From assembly GCA_030068145.1 (NCBI GenBank), contig JAPJBO010000018.1, positions 186,001 through 250,000 on the forward strand: a stretch of DNA of 64,000 nucleotides, in the 5' to 3' direction. Both the position numbers and the translations under genes were made by a program. Shown piece after piece: positions 50,641 to 61,081 of the stretch (positions within the stretch are counted from its first letter, which is position 1; each line of letters begins with the position of its first letter). The stretch is from Diplonema papillatum (taxonomy: Eukaryota > Euglenozoa > Diplonemea > Diplonemida > Diplonemidae). Below the pieces are notes generated by a model. The model was not told where the DNA came from, ran no database searches, and worked only from the letters and a program-made list of their open reading frames with translations.

Positions 50641-52126
50641 ACCCACAACTTTGACCCAAAACGTGGACCCGAAACTTGGCCCACAACTTGGACCGACAAC
50701 TTTGTCCAAAACGTGGACCCAACACTTGGCCCACAGCTTGGACCCACAACTTGGACCCAAAACGTGGACTCAACACTTGGCCCACAGCTTGGACCCACAA
50801 CTTGGACCCAAAACGTGGACTCAACACTTGGCCCACAACTTGGACCCAAAACGTGGACCCAACACTTGGCCCACAACTTGGACCGACAACTTTGTCCAAA
50901 ACGTGGACCCAACACTTGGCCCACAGCTTGGACCCACAACTTGGACCCAAAACGTGGACTCAACACTTGGCCCACAACTTGGACCCAAAACGTGGACTCA
51001 ACACTTGGCCCACAACTTGGACCCAAAACGTGGACCCGAAACTTGGCCCACAACTTTGACCCAAAACGTGGACTCAACACTTGGCCCACAACTTGGACCC
51101 AAAACGTGGACCCAACACTTGGCCCACAACTTGGACCGACAACTTTGTCCAAAACGTGGACCCAACACTTGGCCCACAACTTGGACCCAAAACGTGGACT
51201 CAACACTTGGCCCACAACTTGGACCCACAACTTGGACCCAAAACGTGGACTCAACACTTGGCCCACAACTTGGACCCAAAACGTGGACCCAACACTTGGC
51301 CCACAACTTGGACCGACAACTTTGTCCAAAACGTGGACCCAACACTTGGCCCACAGCTTGGACCCACAACTTGGACCCAAAACGTGGACTCAACACTTGG
51401 CCCACAACTTGGACCCAAAACGTGGACTCAACACTTGGCCCACAACTTGGACCCAAAACGTGGACCCGAAACTTGGCCCACAACTTTGACCCAAAACGTG
51501 GACTCAACACTTGGCCCACAACTTGGACCCAAAACGTGGACCCAACACTTGGCCCACAACTTGGACCGACAACTTTGTCCAAAACGTGGACCCAACACTT
51601 GGCCCACAACTTGGACCCAAAACGTGGACCCAACACTTGGCCCACAGCTTGGACCCACAACTTGGACCCAAAACGTGGACTCAACACTTGGCCCACAACT
51701 TGGACCCAAAACGTGGACCCAACACTTGGCCCACAACTTGGACCCACAACTTTGACCCAAAACGTGGACCCAACACTTGGCCCACAGCTTGGACCCACAA
51801 CTTTGACCCAAAACGTGGACTCAACACTTGGCCCACAGCTTGGACCCACAACTTGGACCCAAAACGTGGACCCAAAACTTGCCCACAACTTGGACCCGCA
51901 ACTTTGACCCAAAACGTGGACCCGAAACTTGGCCCACAGCTTGGACCCACAACTTGGACCCAAAACGTGGACCCAAAACTTGCCCACAACTTGGACCCCC
52001 AACTTTGACCCAAACCTTGACCCAAAACTTGGACCCACAACTTGGACCCGCAACTTTGACCCAAAACGTGGACCCGAAACTTGACCCACAACTTGGACCC
52101 ACACCACTTGGCCCACAACTTGGCCC
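50636..52126. repeat. Satellite, diverse part: mixed 12-13 bp monomers with higher-order structure
   Basis: Built from three related monomers (CCCACAACTTGG, ACCCAAAACGTGG, ACCCAACACTTGG) plus a rarer ACCGACAACTTTGTCCAAAA block. Larger blocks of several monomers recur, for example the stretch at 50820-50935 again at 51260-51370. Open frames on both strands across it are a by-product of the period. Confidence 0.95.
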
Positions 52127-53407
52127 CCAACTTGGCCCACAACTTGGCCCACAACTTGGCCCACAACTTGGCCCACAACTTGGCCCACAACTTGGCCCAC
52201 AACTTGGCCCACAACTTGGCCCACAACTTGGCCCACAACTTGGCCCACAACTTGGCCCACAACTTGGCCCACAACTTGGCCCACAACTTGGCCCACAACT
52301 TGGCCCACAACTTGGCCCACAACTTGGCCCACAACTTGGCCCACAACTTGGCCCACAACTTGGCCCACAACTTGGCCCACAACTTGGCCCACAACTTGGC
52401 CCACAACTTGGCCCACAACTTGGCCCACAACTTGGCCCACAACTTGGCCCACAACTTGGCCCACAACTTGGCCCACAACTTGGCCCACAACTTGGCCCAC
52501 AACTTGGCCCACAACTTGGCCCACAACTTGGCCCACAACTTGGCCCACAACTTGGCCCACAACTTGGCCCACAACTTGGCCCACAACTTGGCCCACAACT
52601 TGGCCCACAACTTGGCCCACAACTTGGCCCACAACTTGGCCCACAACTTGGCCCACAACTTGGCCCACAACTTGGCCCACAACTTGGCCCACAACTTGGC
52701 CCACAACTTGGCCCACAACTTGGCCCACAACTTGGCCCACAACTTGGCCCACAACTTGGCCCACAACTTGGCCCACAACTTGGCCCACAACTTGGCCCAC
52801 AACTTGGCCCACAACTTGGCCCACAACTTGGCCCACAACTTGGCCCACAACTTGGCCCACAACTTGGCCCACAACTTGGCCCACAACTTGGCCCACAACT
52901 TGGCCCACAACTTGGCCCACAACTTGGCCCACAACTTGGCCCACAACTTGGCCCACAACTTGGCCCACAACTTGGCCCACAACTTGGCCCACAACTTGGC
53001 CCACAACTTGGCCCACAACTTGGCCCACAACTTGGCCCACAACTTGGCCCACAACTTGGCCCACAACTTGGCCCACAACTTGGCCCACAACTTGGCCCAC
53101 AACTTGGCCCACAACTTGGCCCACAACTTGGCCCACAACTTGGCCCACAACTTGGCCCACAACTTGGCCCACAACTTGGCCCACAACTTGGCCCACAACT
53201 TGGCCCACAACTTGGCCCACAACTTGGCCCACAACTTGGCCCACAACTTGGCCCACAACTTGGCCCACAACTTGGCCCACAACTTGGCCCACAACTTGGC
53301 CCACAACTTGGCCCACAACTTGGCCCACAACTTGGCCCACAACTTGGCCCACAACTTGGCCCACAACTTGGCCCACAACTTGGCCCACAACTTGGCCCAC
53401 AACTTGG
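52127..53407. repeat. Satellite, homogeneous part: ~107 perfect 12-bp repeats
   Basis: Perfect CCCACAACTTGG repeats over about 1280 bp without a visible mismatch. The period of 12 keeps five reading frames open (for example Leu-Gly-Pro-Gln, His-Asn-Leu-Ala, and minus-strand Gly-Gln-Val-Val). The homogeneity implies very recent expansion, or assembly from reads that could not resolve the true length. Confidence 0.97.
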
Positions 53408-53611
53408 ACCAAAACGGGGACCCAAAACTATGGCACGCCGCGGTTACTTTGGACAAAGTTGCCGAGGTGTGTCATCTTCACCCCCGAGCCAAAATGCCTC
53501 AGAACAGCCCCCTCCACAAACGGCCAAGAATCTGCAAACCCCAACGAATGAACTACTACCCCTGCTGACACCCCAAGCCAAAAAGGAAGAAACCACAAAA
53601 GGAACCGGACC

Positions 53612-53994
53612 ATGAAGTGCGCCGCCGTCTTGATGCTCGCTCCCTTGGTGATGGGCTACCGAGAGTGCGTCCTCGAGTGCCGGAGCTTCCTGACGGGCTG
53701 GCCGATCGAGGAGGGCTGGAACGAGGGGTCGAAGGGCTGCGACTGGTGCTCCTGCAACAAGGGCACGCTGACGTGCAAAACGATGCCCGAGGGACAGCTG
53801 GGGTGCACGACGAAGAACCCGTGCCTCACGCCCCTGCCGGACGTGCCGCAGTGCGGCAGGAACCCGATGTGCAGCGCGCGGAAGGAGTGCGCGGACGGCA
53901 GGACGTGCCTCCGGGAATTCGCCGACGCCCACTCCCTCGGGTGCTGCGTCGGGGGCTCGGATCTGAAAGTCGAGGCCGTCTGCAAATCGCCTGT
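53612..53994 (+). CDS. Gene 3 exon 1: secreted Cys-rich protein, N-terminus
   Basis: ATG 53612 begins a clear signal peptide (MKCAAVLMLAPLVMG). It is followed by Cys-rich sequence with GWNEGSKGCDWCSCNKGTL and TCKTM, a VWC/pacifastin-like C-x2-C-x-C pattern, and then two further disulfide-type segments (CGRNPMCSARKECADGRTC). The exon ends at donor GT|GTATGC (53995, phase 2), which rejoins exon 2 in frame. The product is probably extracellular. Pacifastin-type modules are protease inhibitors in animals; that role here is inference. Confidence 0.75.
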
Positions 53995-55490
53995 GTATGC
54001 TGCACGTTTTCTTTTTACATAAGCGCCAGCTTGAAAGGAAATGCTCGACGATGCTGCCCGACAAAGAACAGAAGGGATCCCAAGTGCTGTAACTATCGAA
54101 CCACGTGTTGAACGGACGTGAGGTCATGCGGGTCTACCCCTACACGACAAATCACACAAACACAACAGGTCAAAAAGCCTCAGTGAGAAAACAACACACG
54201 GTGGTGTAAGCGAAGAACAAATCAGATTGTGTTTGTATTGTATTTGCCCCTAACCTCTATATTTCCCCCCTTCCATCGGAGTCGAAGCAGCTACGTCGAG
54301 TATTTTTGTATAAGCACCTGCTTTGTAGGAAATGCTTGAGGAGACGGCCAGTCGCGATAGATCAAAGGAGGTAAATGTGCTGTAGCCCACACGAAACACA
54401 GGTAAATCTGGGTTTAGTGGCGGGCGTAAGCGTTCAACAACAAGCGCCAGCTTGAAAAGAAATGCTCGACGATGCTGCCCGACAAAGAACAGAAGGGATC
54501 CAAAGTGCTGTAACTACCGAACCACGTGTTGAACGGACGTGAGACACAACAGGTCAAAAGTCCTGAGTGAGAAAACAACTCACGGTGGTGTAAGCGAAGA
54601 ACAAATCAGATTGGGTTTGTATTGTATTTGCCCCTTACCTCTATATTTCCCCCCTTCCATTCGGAGTCGAAGCAGCTACGTCGAGTATTTTTGTACGAGC
54701 ACCTGCTTTGTAGGAAATGTTTGAGGAGACTGCCAGTTGCGATAGATCAAAGGAGGTAAATGTGCTGTAGCCCACACGAAACACAGGTAAATCTGGGTTT
54801 AGTGGCGGGCGTCGTTCAACAACAAGCGCCAGCTTGAAAGGAAATGCTCGACGATGCTGCCCGACAACAAAGAACAGAAAGGATCCCAAGTGCTGTAACT
54901 ACCGAACCACGTGTTGAACGGACGTGAGACACAACAGGTCAAAAGTCCTGAGCGAGAAAACAACACACGGTGGTGTAAGCGAAGAACAAATCAGATTGTG
55001 TTTGTATTGTATTTGCCCCTTACCTCTATATTCCCCCCTTCCATTCAGAGTCGAAGCAGCTACGTCGAGTATTTTTGTACGAGCACCTGCTTTGTAGGAA
55101 ATGCTTGAGGAGACGGCCAGTTGCGATAGATCAAAGGAGGTAAATGTGCTGTAGCCCACACGAAACACAGGTGAATCTGGGTTTAGTGGCGGGCGTAAGC
55201 GTTCAACAAAAAAGACCCACTTTGTAGTTGAAGTGTTTTCTCCCCCTCTAGCCTCCTTCGAAGCACAAGGCAGCCCCTCGAGTATTTTGTATGAGCACCT
55301 GCTTGCTCCGACCCCTGCACCCTCTGCCGACACTCGCTAGCCGGCTTCATCCTGAAGTGCAAATACTGCCGACGCGTCACTGCTGCTGTGCGCTCGGATT
55401 GGCGCCGCTCAAGCGGTATAATATACGATACCCTTTTGACGATGGTCACCCGGAGACTCTGCAACTTAAAAAAAAAACCCACGATTACAG
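53995..55490 (+). mobile_element. Gene 3 intron: alternating FamA and FamB elements
   Basis: Inside the GTATGC...TTACAG intron lie FamA (54015-54305), FamB (54302-54435), FamA (54440-54690), FamB (54690-54815), FamA (54820-55080) and FamB (55075-55295), all on the + strand. The last FamB runs into a partial FamB head and a FamG end fragment (55435-55465). The FamA-FamB joint is the same each time: CGAGTATTTTTGTA followed by AGCACCTGC. About 85% of the intron is these repeats. Confidence 0.85.
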
Positions 55491-56160
55491 TATCGAACGT
55501 TCGAGAGACTGCCCGGCCGGCTCAGGGTGTTTGGAGACCAGAGGGAATCCTGGGAAGTACAAGTGCAAGGTCGACGTCTGCCAGGGCCGACTGACGTGCG
55601 GGAACGACCCGATCGGCCGCGAGCGCTTCCAGGAGCCGGAGGACGAGCAGTGCGAGGCCGGCGAGATCTGCCTCGGCAACGCGGCCTGCGCGGGCGGCGC
55701 GTGCAAAGGGTGCTGCAGCCCGAACCCGTGCCTCGCTGCGACTTGCGGCGGCGGAGCGTGCGTGGTCACGCCGGACGGGACCGCCCTGTGCATGAAGGGC
55801 TGCAGAACCAGGTGCGGCCGACAAGTGCCCCACCAGTTCTTCGGCAGGGACGACGGTGACAACGCATGCAACCGGTGCTCCTGCACGGACGGCGTGTACA
55901 CGTGCCAGAAGCGGGCGTGCAACATCACGTCGAGCTGCGAGTGCACCGAAGACGCGGACTGCAGCGCCGGCGCGTACTGCGCCGCGGCACCGAGCGCCAC
56001 GGGGTGCTCGCCGTCCAAAGAGTGCGTCCCCTTCGCCGGAGTCGCGCACGCCTGCGACGGGCCGTCGAAGTGCGGGAGCCCGCCGCGCTGCGACCCATCC
56101 CTCGTCTGCGTCAAGAGCAGCAACCTGGCCAACGCCACGGGCACGTGCACCGAGGTCTGA
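55491..56160 (+). CDS. Gene 3 exon 2: Cys-rich modules and C-terminus
   Basis: Continues gene 3 from TTACAG|TATCGAA to TGA 56158. About 24 further Cys lie in EGF/antistasin-like groupings (CKVDVCQGRLTCGND, CAGGACKGCCSPNPC), including a second pacifastin/VWC-like module (HQFFGRDDGDNACNRCSC, TDGVYTCQKRAC). No membrane segment is seen. The joined protein has about 350 residues. The exon is GC-rich and intact. Confidence 0.75.
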
Positions 56161-56404
56161 GGAACGCCTTCCCATACACGGCCCGCACGGCCAACTTTTA
56201 TGTTACGGACGTTTTACGGGGATTTCAGGCTGGTTCACACTGTGGAAGCACACGGGACGTACTAATCGCAAGCTTTTTCAACTGCATGGGGAGTTGCGTG
56301 TGGGTTTTGCACGTTGTGTTGAGATCACGGCTTACTTTTTGTCATGGGAGTTACGAGTGTGGATGACATGGGACATGTTTGTGGGAGGAGAGCCCGCGAA
56401 ACAA

Positions 56405-56725
56405 CGTGTCAACACACGCCTGCGACGGGCCGTCGAAGTGCGGGAGCCCGCCGCGCTGCGACCCATCCCTCGTCTGCGTCAAGAGCAGCAACCTGGCCAA
56501 CGCCACGGGCACGTGCACCGAGGTCTGAGGAACGCCTTCCCATACACGGCCCGCACGGCCAACTTTATGTTACGGACGTTTTACGGGGATTTCAGGCTGG
56601 TTCACACTGTGGAAGCACACGGGACGTACTAATCGCAAGCTTTTTCAACTGCATGGGGAGTTGCGTGTGTTACTTTTTGTCATGGGAGTTACAAGTGTGG
56701 ATGACATAGGACATGTTTGTGTTGA
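56405..56725 (+). pseudogene. Duplicate of gene 3 exon 2 3' end and 3' flank
   Basis: Repeats 56045-56350 at an offset of 368 bp (CACGCCTGCGACGGGCCGTC to GGTCTGAGGAACGCC, then TTACGGACGTTTTACGGGGA). The 3' flank has a short deletion. No start; non-functional. Confidence 0.9.
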
Positions 56726-57026
56726 GATATTGACATGTCATGTGATCGCATAATTTTCTAGCTGCATTGTTTTGAGAACTGACTGTCTTTCCGCATGTTA
56801 TGACATCGTCGTATAGCATGTGCGACAACCTCATAGCAAGTGGGTCGTTGAGTCGTGAACTCAGTTCCTCCGAAACCGTGCCATTTCGCGGATGAAAACG
56901 AGCCCGTGGCTTGCACTACCGTAGTGGAGTTTCCGGTGGCGAGCTTCTCACTTCCTCCAGCATTTCGTGTTTGGTACAAACATGACATTGCTGGAGGAGC
57001 AAACGAAAGGTCGAATTGCCTTTGCG

Positions 57027-57068
57027 GTGCGCCTTCCCCTGCCTTTTCCAAGGCAGGGGAAGGCGCAC
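57027..57068. repeat. Perfect 19-bp hairpin
   Basis: GTGCGCCTTCCCCTGCCTT, loop TTCC, then the exact reverse complement. No U-run follows, so it is not a bacterial-type terminator. A 49-bp direct repeat (GTTACGGATATTTAACCTGC) lies downstream at 57180 and 57426. Confidence 0.95.
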
Positions 57069-57499
57069 AGGGGGACGTCGACGCTCGTCTGCTTTCGATT
57101 GACAGAAGCCGCGTTGCAGGCAAGATTGAGTCCCTTCGGAGACCTACTTCGCACGGTGGAGCCTAGCGTCAGAAGCGATGTAGTTACGGATATTTAACCT
57201 GCGCAGACCATAAGCAGCACCTGCACCATGAAACATTTCACACGACCCGGTCTGCGTGTTCAACGTCCCGATGATCTAAAAATCGGTGGATTATTAAGTT
57301 ACAGACGAGAGAAAGACAAAACACTTGCGCAGCACCCCCAAAAAGCTGGAAACCAACCGGATGGCCCCAAAACGCTCCGGAACCCCAGAAAAATGGTGGC
57401 ATGTATACCCGTATTGCAATACGATATAGTTACGGATATTTAACCTGCGCAGACCATAAGCAGCACCAGAAATTCACGAACAGAGACGGTTGTACAGTA

Positions 57500-58680
57500 C
57501 CAAGAAGACAGACAGTCACTTACTGCGGCACCCTACTGAGAAGGACCTACCGTAAGTAAGATATGTGGATAGTGGCCGAAACCACCAATGACGAACAACC
57601 AAGGTACCCACCGATCCTCTTACCTCGTGTAACCACCACTCTTACGACACTCGGGGCACAAACGATATCTTCCCATATTGGCGCAGGTCATCCGGAGACT
57701 GTACAAACCCGGAGTTTCAAGCGAACTTTCACTCTAAATAAAAAGAAGTCATGAAACGCATCACACGACCCTATCCTCCAGAATGCTTTCCGCACCCTGG
57801 ACAGCCTCCATCGCCCTCCGTCCGTAAGGGATTAAGATTGACCACCCCCACGCGTTTGTGGAGGAAGACACAGTACCCGGACTTCCATATAAATCCCTGC
57901 TGAGTCAGCGCTTACAAGCAAAACAAAGGCAAAAAAAAAAAAAAAAAAAAACTACCCCTCACCCCCGCCCGTTCCACTGGACCACCCACCCCAAACCTCC
58001 TCTCTCATGCTTATCTTGTACGGAAGAAGGACTGTCCTCGTCCTCCTCGAAGCTCACACAATCCTGTCGGCGGCATCCCATCGGTGGCTACGGCCTCTAT
58101 CATTAGACGGGCGTGAGTAGCATCTCGTAGGGCAGCCGTGGAGCCACAGCTGGTGTCAGCCTGGTCAGTTTTTTGAACTCGTTTTTCCCATCCCCGCACT
58201 CTGTTTTACGGACTCCTGAGTATAAAAGGGGCCAACATCGCTGGTATTCAATGTTGGGTGTAAGCGAAACGAAACTTGCCTTGTTGGGTACAAGCGAATT
58301 TCTTCGTGTTAACAGTAGGTATTGTTGGTACTAACAATCAGTAGTTGGCAGCGTACTACAGAAACTTACCAAGCCGGCAAGCTCCGCTAATGAGCGTAAA
58401 CAACTCCTAAATCTACAAGCGAATAATCAGACTAAAAAAGAAGACAGACAGTCACCTACTGCGGCACCATACTGAGGAGGGCCTACCGCAAGTAAGGCAT
58501 GTGGACAATGGCCGAAACCACCAATGACCAACAACTAAGGTACCCACCGATCCTCTTACCTCGTGTAACCACCGCTCTTACCACACTCAGAGCACAAAGG
58601 ATATCTTCCCATAACGACGAAGGTCACCCGGAGGCTCTAAACCCCCGGAGTTTCAAGCTTTTCACTCTAAAAAGCCCACC
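57500..58680 (+). repeat. ~230-bp direct repeats 930 bp apart
   Basis: 57510-57745 and 58440-58680 share AGACAGACAGTCACYTACTG, GGCCGAAACCACCAATGAC and CCCACCGATCCTCTTACCTC, and both end in a FamG-type tail. Between them: an A-run at 57932-57950, and at 58310-58380 a sequence also present at 19733-19815 (TAGTTGGCAGCGTACTAC). No gene. Confidence 0.8.
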
Positions 58681-58749
58681 TGGCTGCCCAAGCACGGCAC
58701 TACTTACTGACAAGCTTCGCAAAAAGAACAACATCGTCGAAATCAATAG

Positions 58750-58905
58750 TACGTTGTCTTCTTTCCCCGCTGACAGTTTCAAGTCCGTTCCCTTGACTGC
58801 TGTTTCGCCAGATAGTAGGTAGGGACAGAAGGAACTCATTGGTCCATTCATGCGCGTCTTTAATTAGAAGACGAGGCATTTGGCTACCTTAAGACAGTTC
58901 ATAGT
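58750..58905 (+). repeat. FamJ repeat, short form
   Basis: Uninterrupted version of 4080-4430: CTTGACTGCTGTTTCGCCAG joined directly to ATAGTAGGTAGGGACAGAAG. Confidence 0.75.
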
Positions 58906-59098
58906 TACTCCCGACGTTTACCCGCGCTTGACCTGATCTCTCAGCGTTGACATTCAGGGCACTGGGCAGAAGTCACATTCCACTCGCCACCGCTGTGATG
59001 AAGCGAAATGCTGTGGTTTAATTAACTAGTTGGATTCCTCTTGTCGTAACAGTTCCAAGCTGCCACTTCATTTACGGTGTGCACCATAGTATGCCGAC

Positions 59099-59160
59099 TT
59101 TGTGCGGCTTTTTTGTGTTTTCCGACGCGGATCGTCGGAAAACACAAAAAGCCGCACAAA
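59099..59160. repeat. ~28-bp hairpin next to an inverted FamB
   Basis: Arms TTTGTGCGGCTTTTTTGTGT + TTTCCGACG and CGTCGGAAAACACAAAAA + GCCGCACAAA pair except for one unpaired T, around a CGGAT loop. An inverted FamB (59162-59275) starts immediately after. Confidence 0.9.
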
Positions 59161-59161
59161 A

Positions 59162-59585
59162 TAGTCGAGGGACTGCCTTGTGCTCATTTCGAAGGAGGCT
59201 AGAGGGGGAGAAACCAACACAACTACAAAGTGGGTCTTTTTTTGTTGAGCGCTTCCGCCTGCCACTACACCCAGATTCCCGCTTATTCTACATAAGCGCC
59301 AGCTTGGAAGGAAATGCTCGACGATGCTGCCCGACAAAGAACAGAAGGGATCCCAAGTGCTGTAACTACCGAACCACGTGTTGAACGGACGTGAGGTCAT
59401 GCGGGTCTACCCCTACACGACAAATCACACAAACAAAACAGGTCAAAGTCCTGAATGAGAAACCAACACACGGTGGTGTATGCGAAGAACAAATCAGAAT
59501 GTGTTTGTATTGTATTTGCCCCTTACCTCTATAGAACCTCCCTTCCATTCGGAGTCGAAGCAGCTACGTCGAGTATTTTCATACG
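59162..59585. mobile_element. Inverted FamB followed by complete FamA
   Basis: FamB is on the minus strand (GTCGAGGGACTGCCTTGTGC to CCACTACACCCAGATTCC) and lacks its head. FamA is on the + strand (ACATAAGCGCCAGCTTGGAA to GCTACGTCGAGTATTTTCAT). Confidence 0.8.
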
Positions 59586-60230
59586 AAGCAGGTGGTCATT
59601 CAAACCAACCGCCTCGGTGGGCTTGTCTGGTGCCTGGTGCCGTTGGGGGAAAAGAAAATGGTTCGTGGCAACAGGGTTCTTGTTCGTGAAGTAAAGGTGC
59701 AGTCGTTGGCCGGCCCACTGCGTAAGCGACCAAACTCCCCGCACCTGAAAAAAAATAAACACCTCGCCTAAAGAAATCAACTGCCTTCGGGTAGGCTAGT
59801 CTGACACTAGTTGTCGTCGGGAAAAAAAAGAAAACAGACCAAAAAAGCAAAAACAAAAAAACACGCACACCAATACAAGCAAAAAAAAATACAGCAACCA
59901 CATGAACCTTTTATGCATTTACGCTTTGCGTTCCTTGTCCAAGCCCCTTCTTCTCTCGTTTACACGCGGCTCTTGCACATTTCAGTCGCGTCTCCTTTTT
60001 TTTTTTTTTTCTCTCTCTCTCTCTCTCTCTTTCTTTCTTCGTTTGAAGCTGTTCACATGCTCATCGGCCTTTTTCTGCACTTCCCCTTCTCCAGGCGTAA
60101 CGAGTCTTCCTACTGCGCTGCTAGAGGTTTGGTGCACGCTTACGCCCATGTGCTCTGAGGCTTGTGCAGTCTGTTGGGAGATTAGTTGCCCCGGTTTGCC
60201 GGTTTCGGAAACCGGGGGTTTTACATTTGC
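59586..60230. other. No gene recognised
   Basis: Contains the 68-bp piece shared with the hAT MITE (59763-59828), A-rich stretches and a (CT)n run (60011-60030). Confidence 0.5.
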
Positions 60231-60715
60231 GCCAGCTTGGAAGGAAATGCTCGCCCGACAAAGAACCGAAGGGGTCCCAAGTGCTGTAACTACCGAACCA
60301 CGTGTTGAACGGACGTGAAGTCATGCGGGTCTACCCCCTACACGACAAATCACACAAACACAACAGGTCAAAGTCCTGAGAGAGAAAGCAACACACGGTG
60401 GTGTAAAGGGGGGGGGTCGAATAATAAGCGACGGGACCAGTGCGGTGTTGAGCACATACCCATTCCAAGCACGTTCTTGCAATCCCCCCTTAAAGCGAAG
60501 AACAAAAGCTTTTTCTTGAGTGGGATAACCACGCAGTCTTTTTCCCTCCGAGGTTTTATTGTCGCAAACGAATCCCCGTGTGTAGCGGGCGGTGCCCACG
60601 GCACACGGCACCAAGCATCCATGCGGAGCATCAAGCTCGTGTAACAGCCAGCGCACACGTATCAGGCTGCCACGCAAACCCACATCATCGCACACACACA
60701 CACACAGGGGGAAAA
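60230..60715 (+). repeat. Partial FamA and FamC
   Basis: FamA head (GCGCCAGCTTGGAAGGAAAT to GCAACACACGGTGGTGTAAA) followed by a G-run. FamC (60508-60715) is nearly identical to 19055-19250. Confidence 0.8.
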
Positions 60716-60966
60716 ATCCACACTACACACAAAATCACTAACGAAAAGATGAGCACGGGCGACCTGCGTCCGACTCCCCGATACCAGCCCCCGATGACTC
60801 GCGGCGGCATCTGCTGGGCTGCCACAGCTTGTTCGCCGCACTTTCCCGAAATTTCCAAAATCTGGAAATTTTCGCAATTTGTACACGTCCTTTCCCTAAA
60901 AGTCCTGATCCCAAAAAACCGCTTTCCACGTAAATCCTCTGGTAAACCGACTTAGAGGTTTTCGGA

Positions 60967-60995
60967 AAACTTGCACCAAGAAAATCTTGGTGCAA
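60967..60995. repeat. 13-bp perfect hairpin
   Basis: ACTTGCACCAAGA, loop AAA, TCTTGGTGCAAGT. Lies about 90 bp upstream of the decayed transposase; it could be part of that element's end, but no partner was found on the other side. Confidence 0.8.
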
Positions 60996-61081
60996 GTTCC
61001 GAGCTAGCAGAGGCAAGCGGAGTCCGGTTCCAAGCTAGCGGACGATAGCTGACGCAGGTTCCGAAAAGAGCTAAAGGCTGG

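Noticed and set aside
50651-53615. Open frames of 400-800 codons across the satellite on both strands
   Set aside because: They follow from a 12-bp period without stop codons; five frames are open at once and none has unique sequence beyond the repeat.
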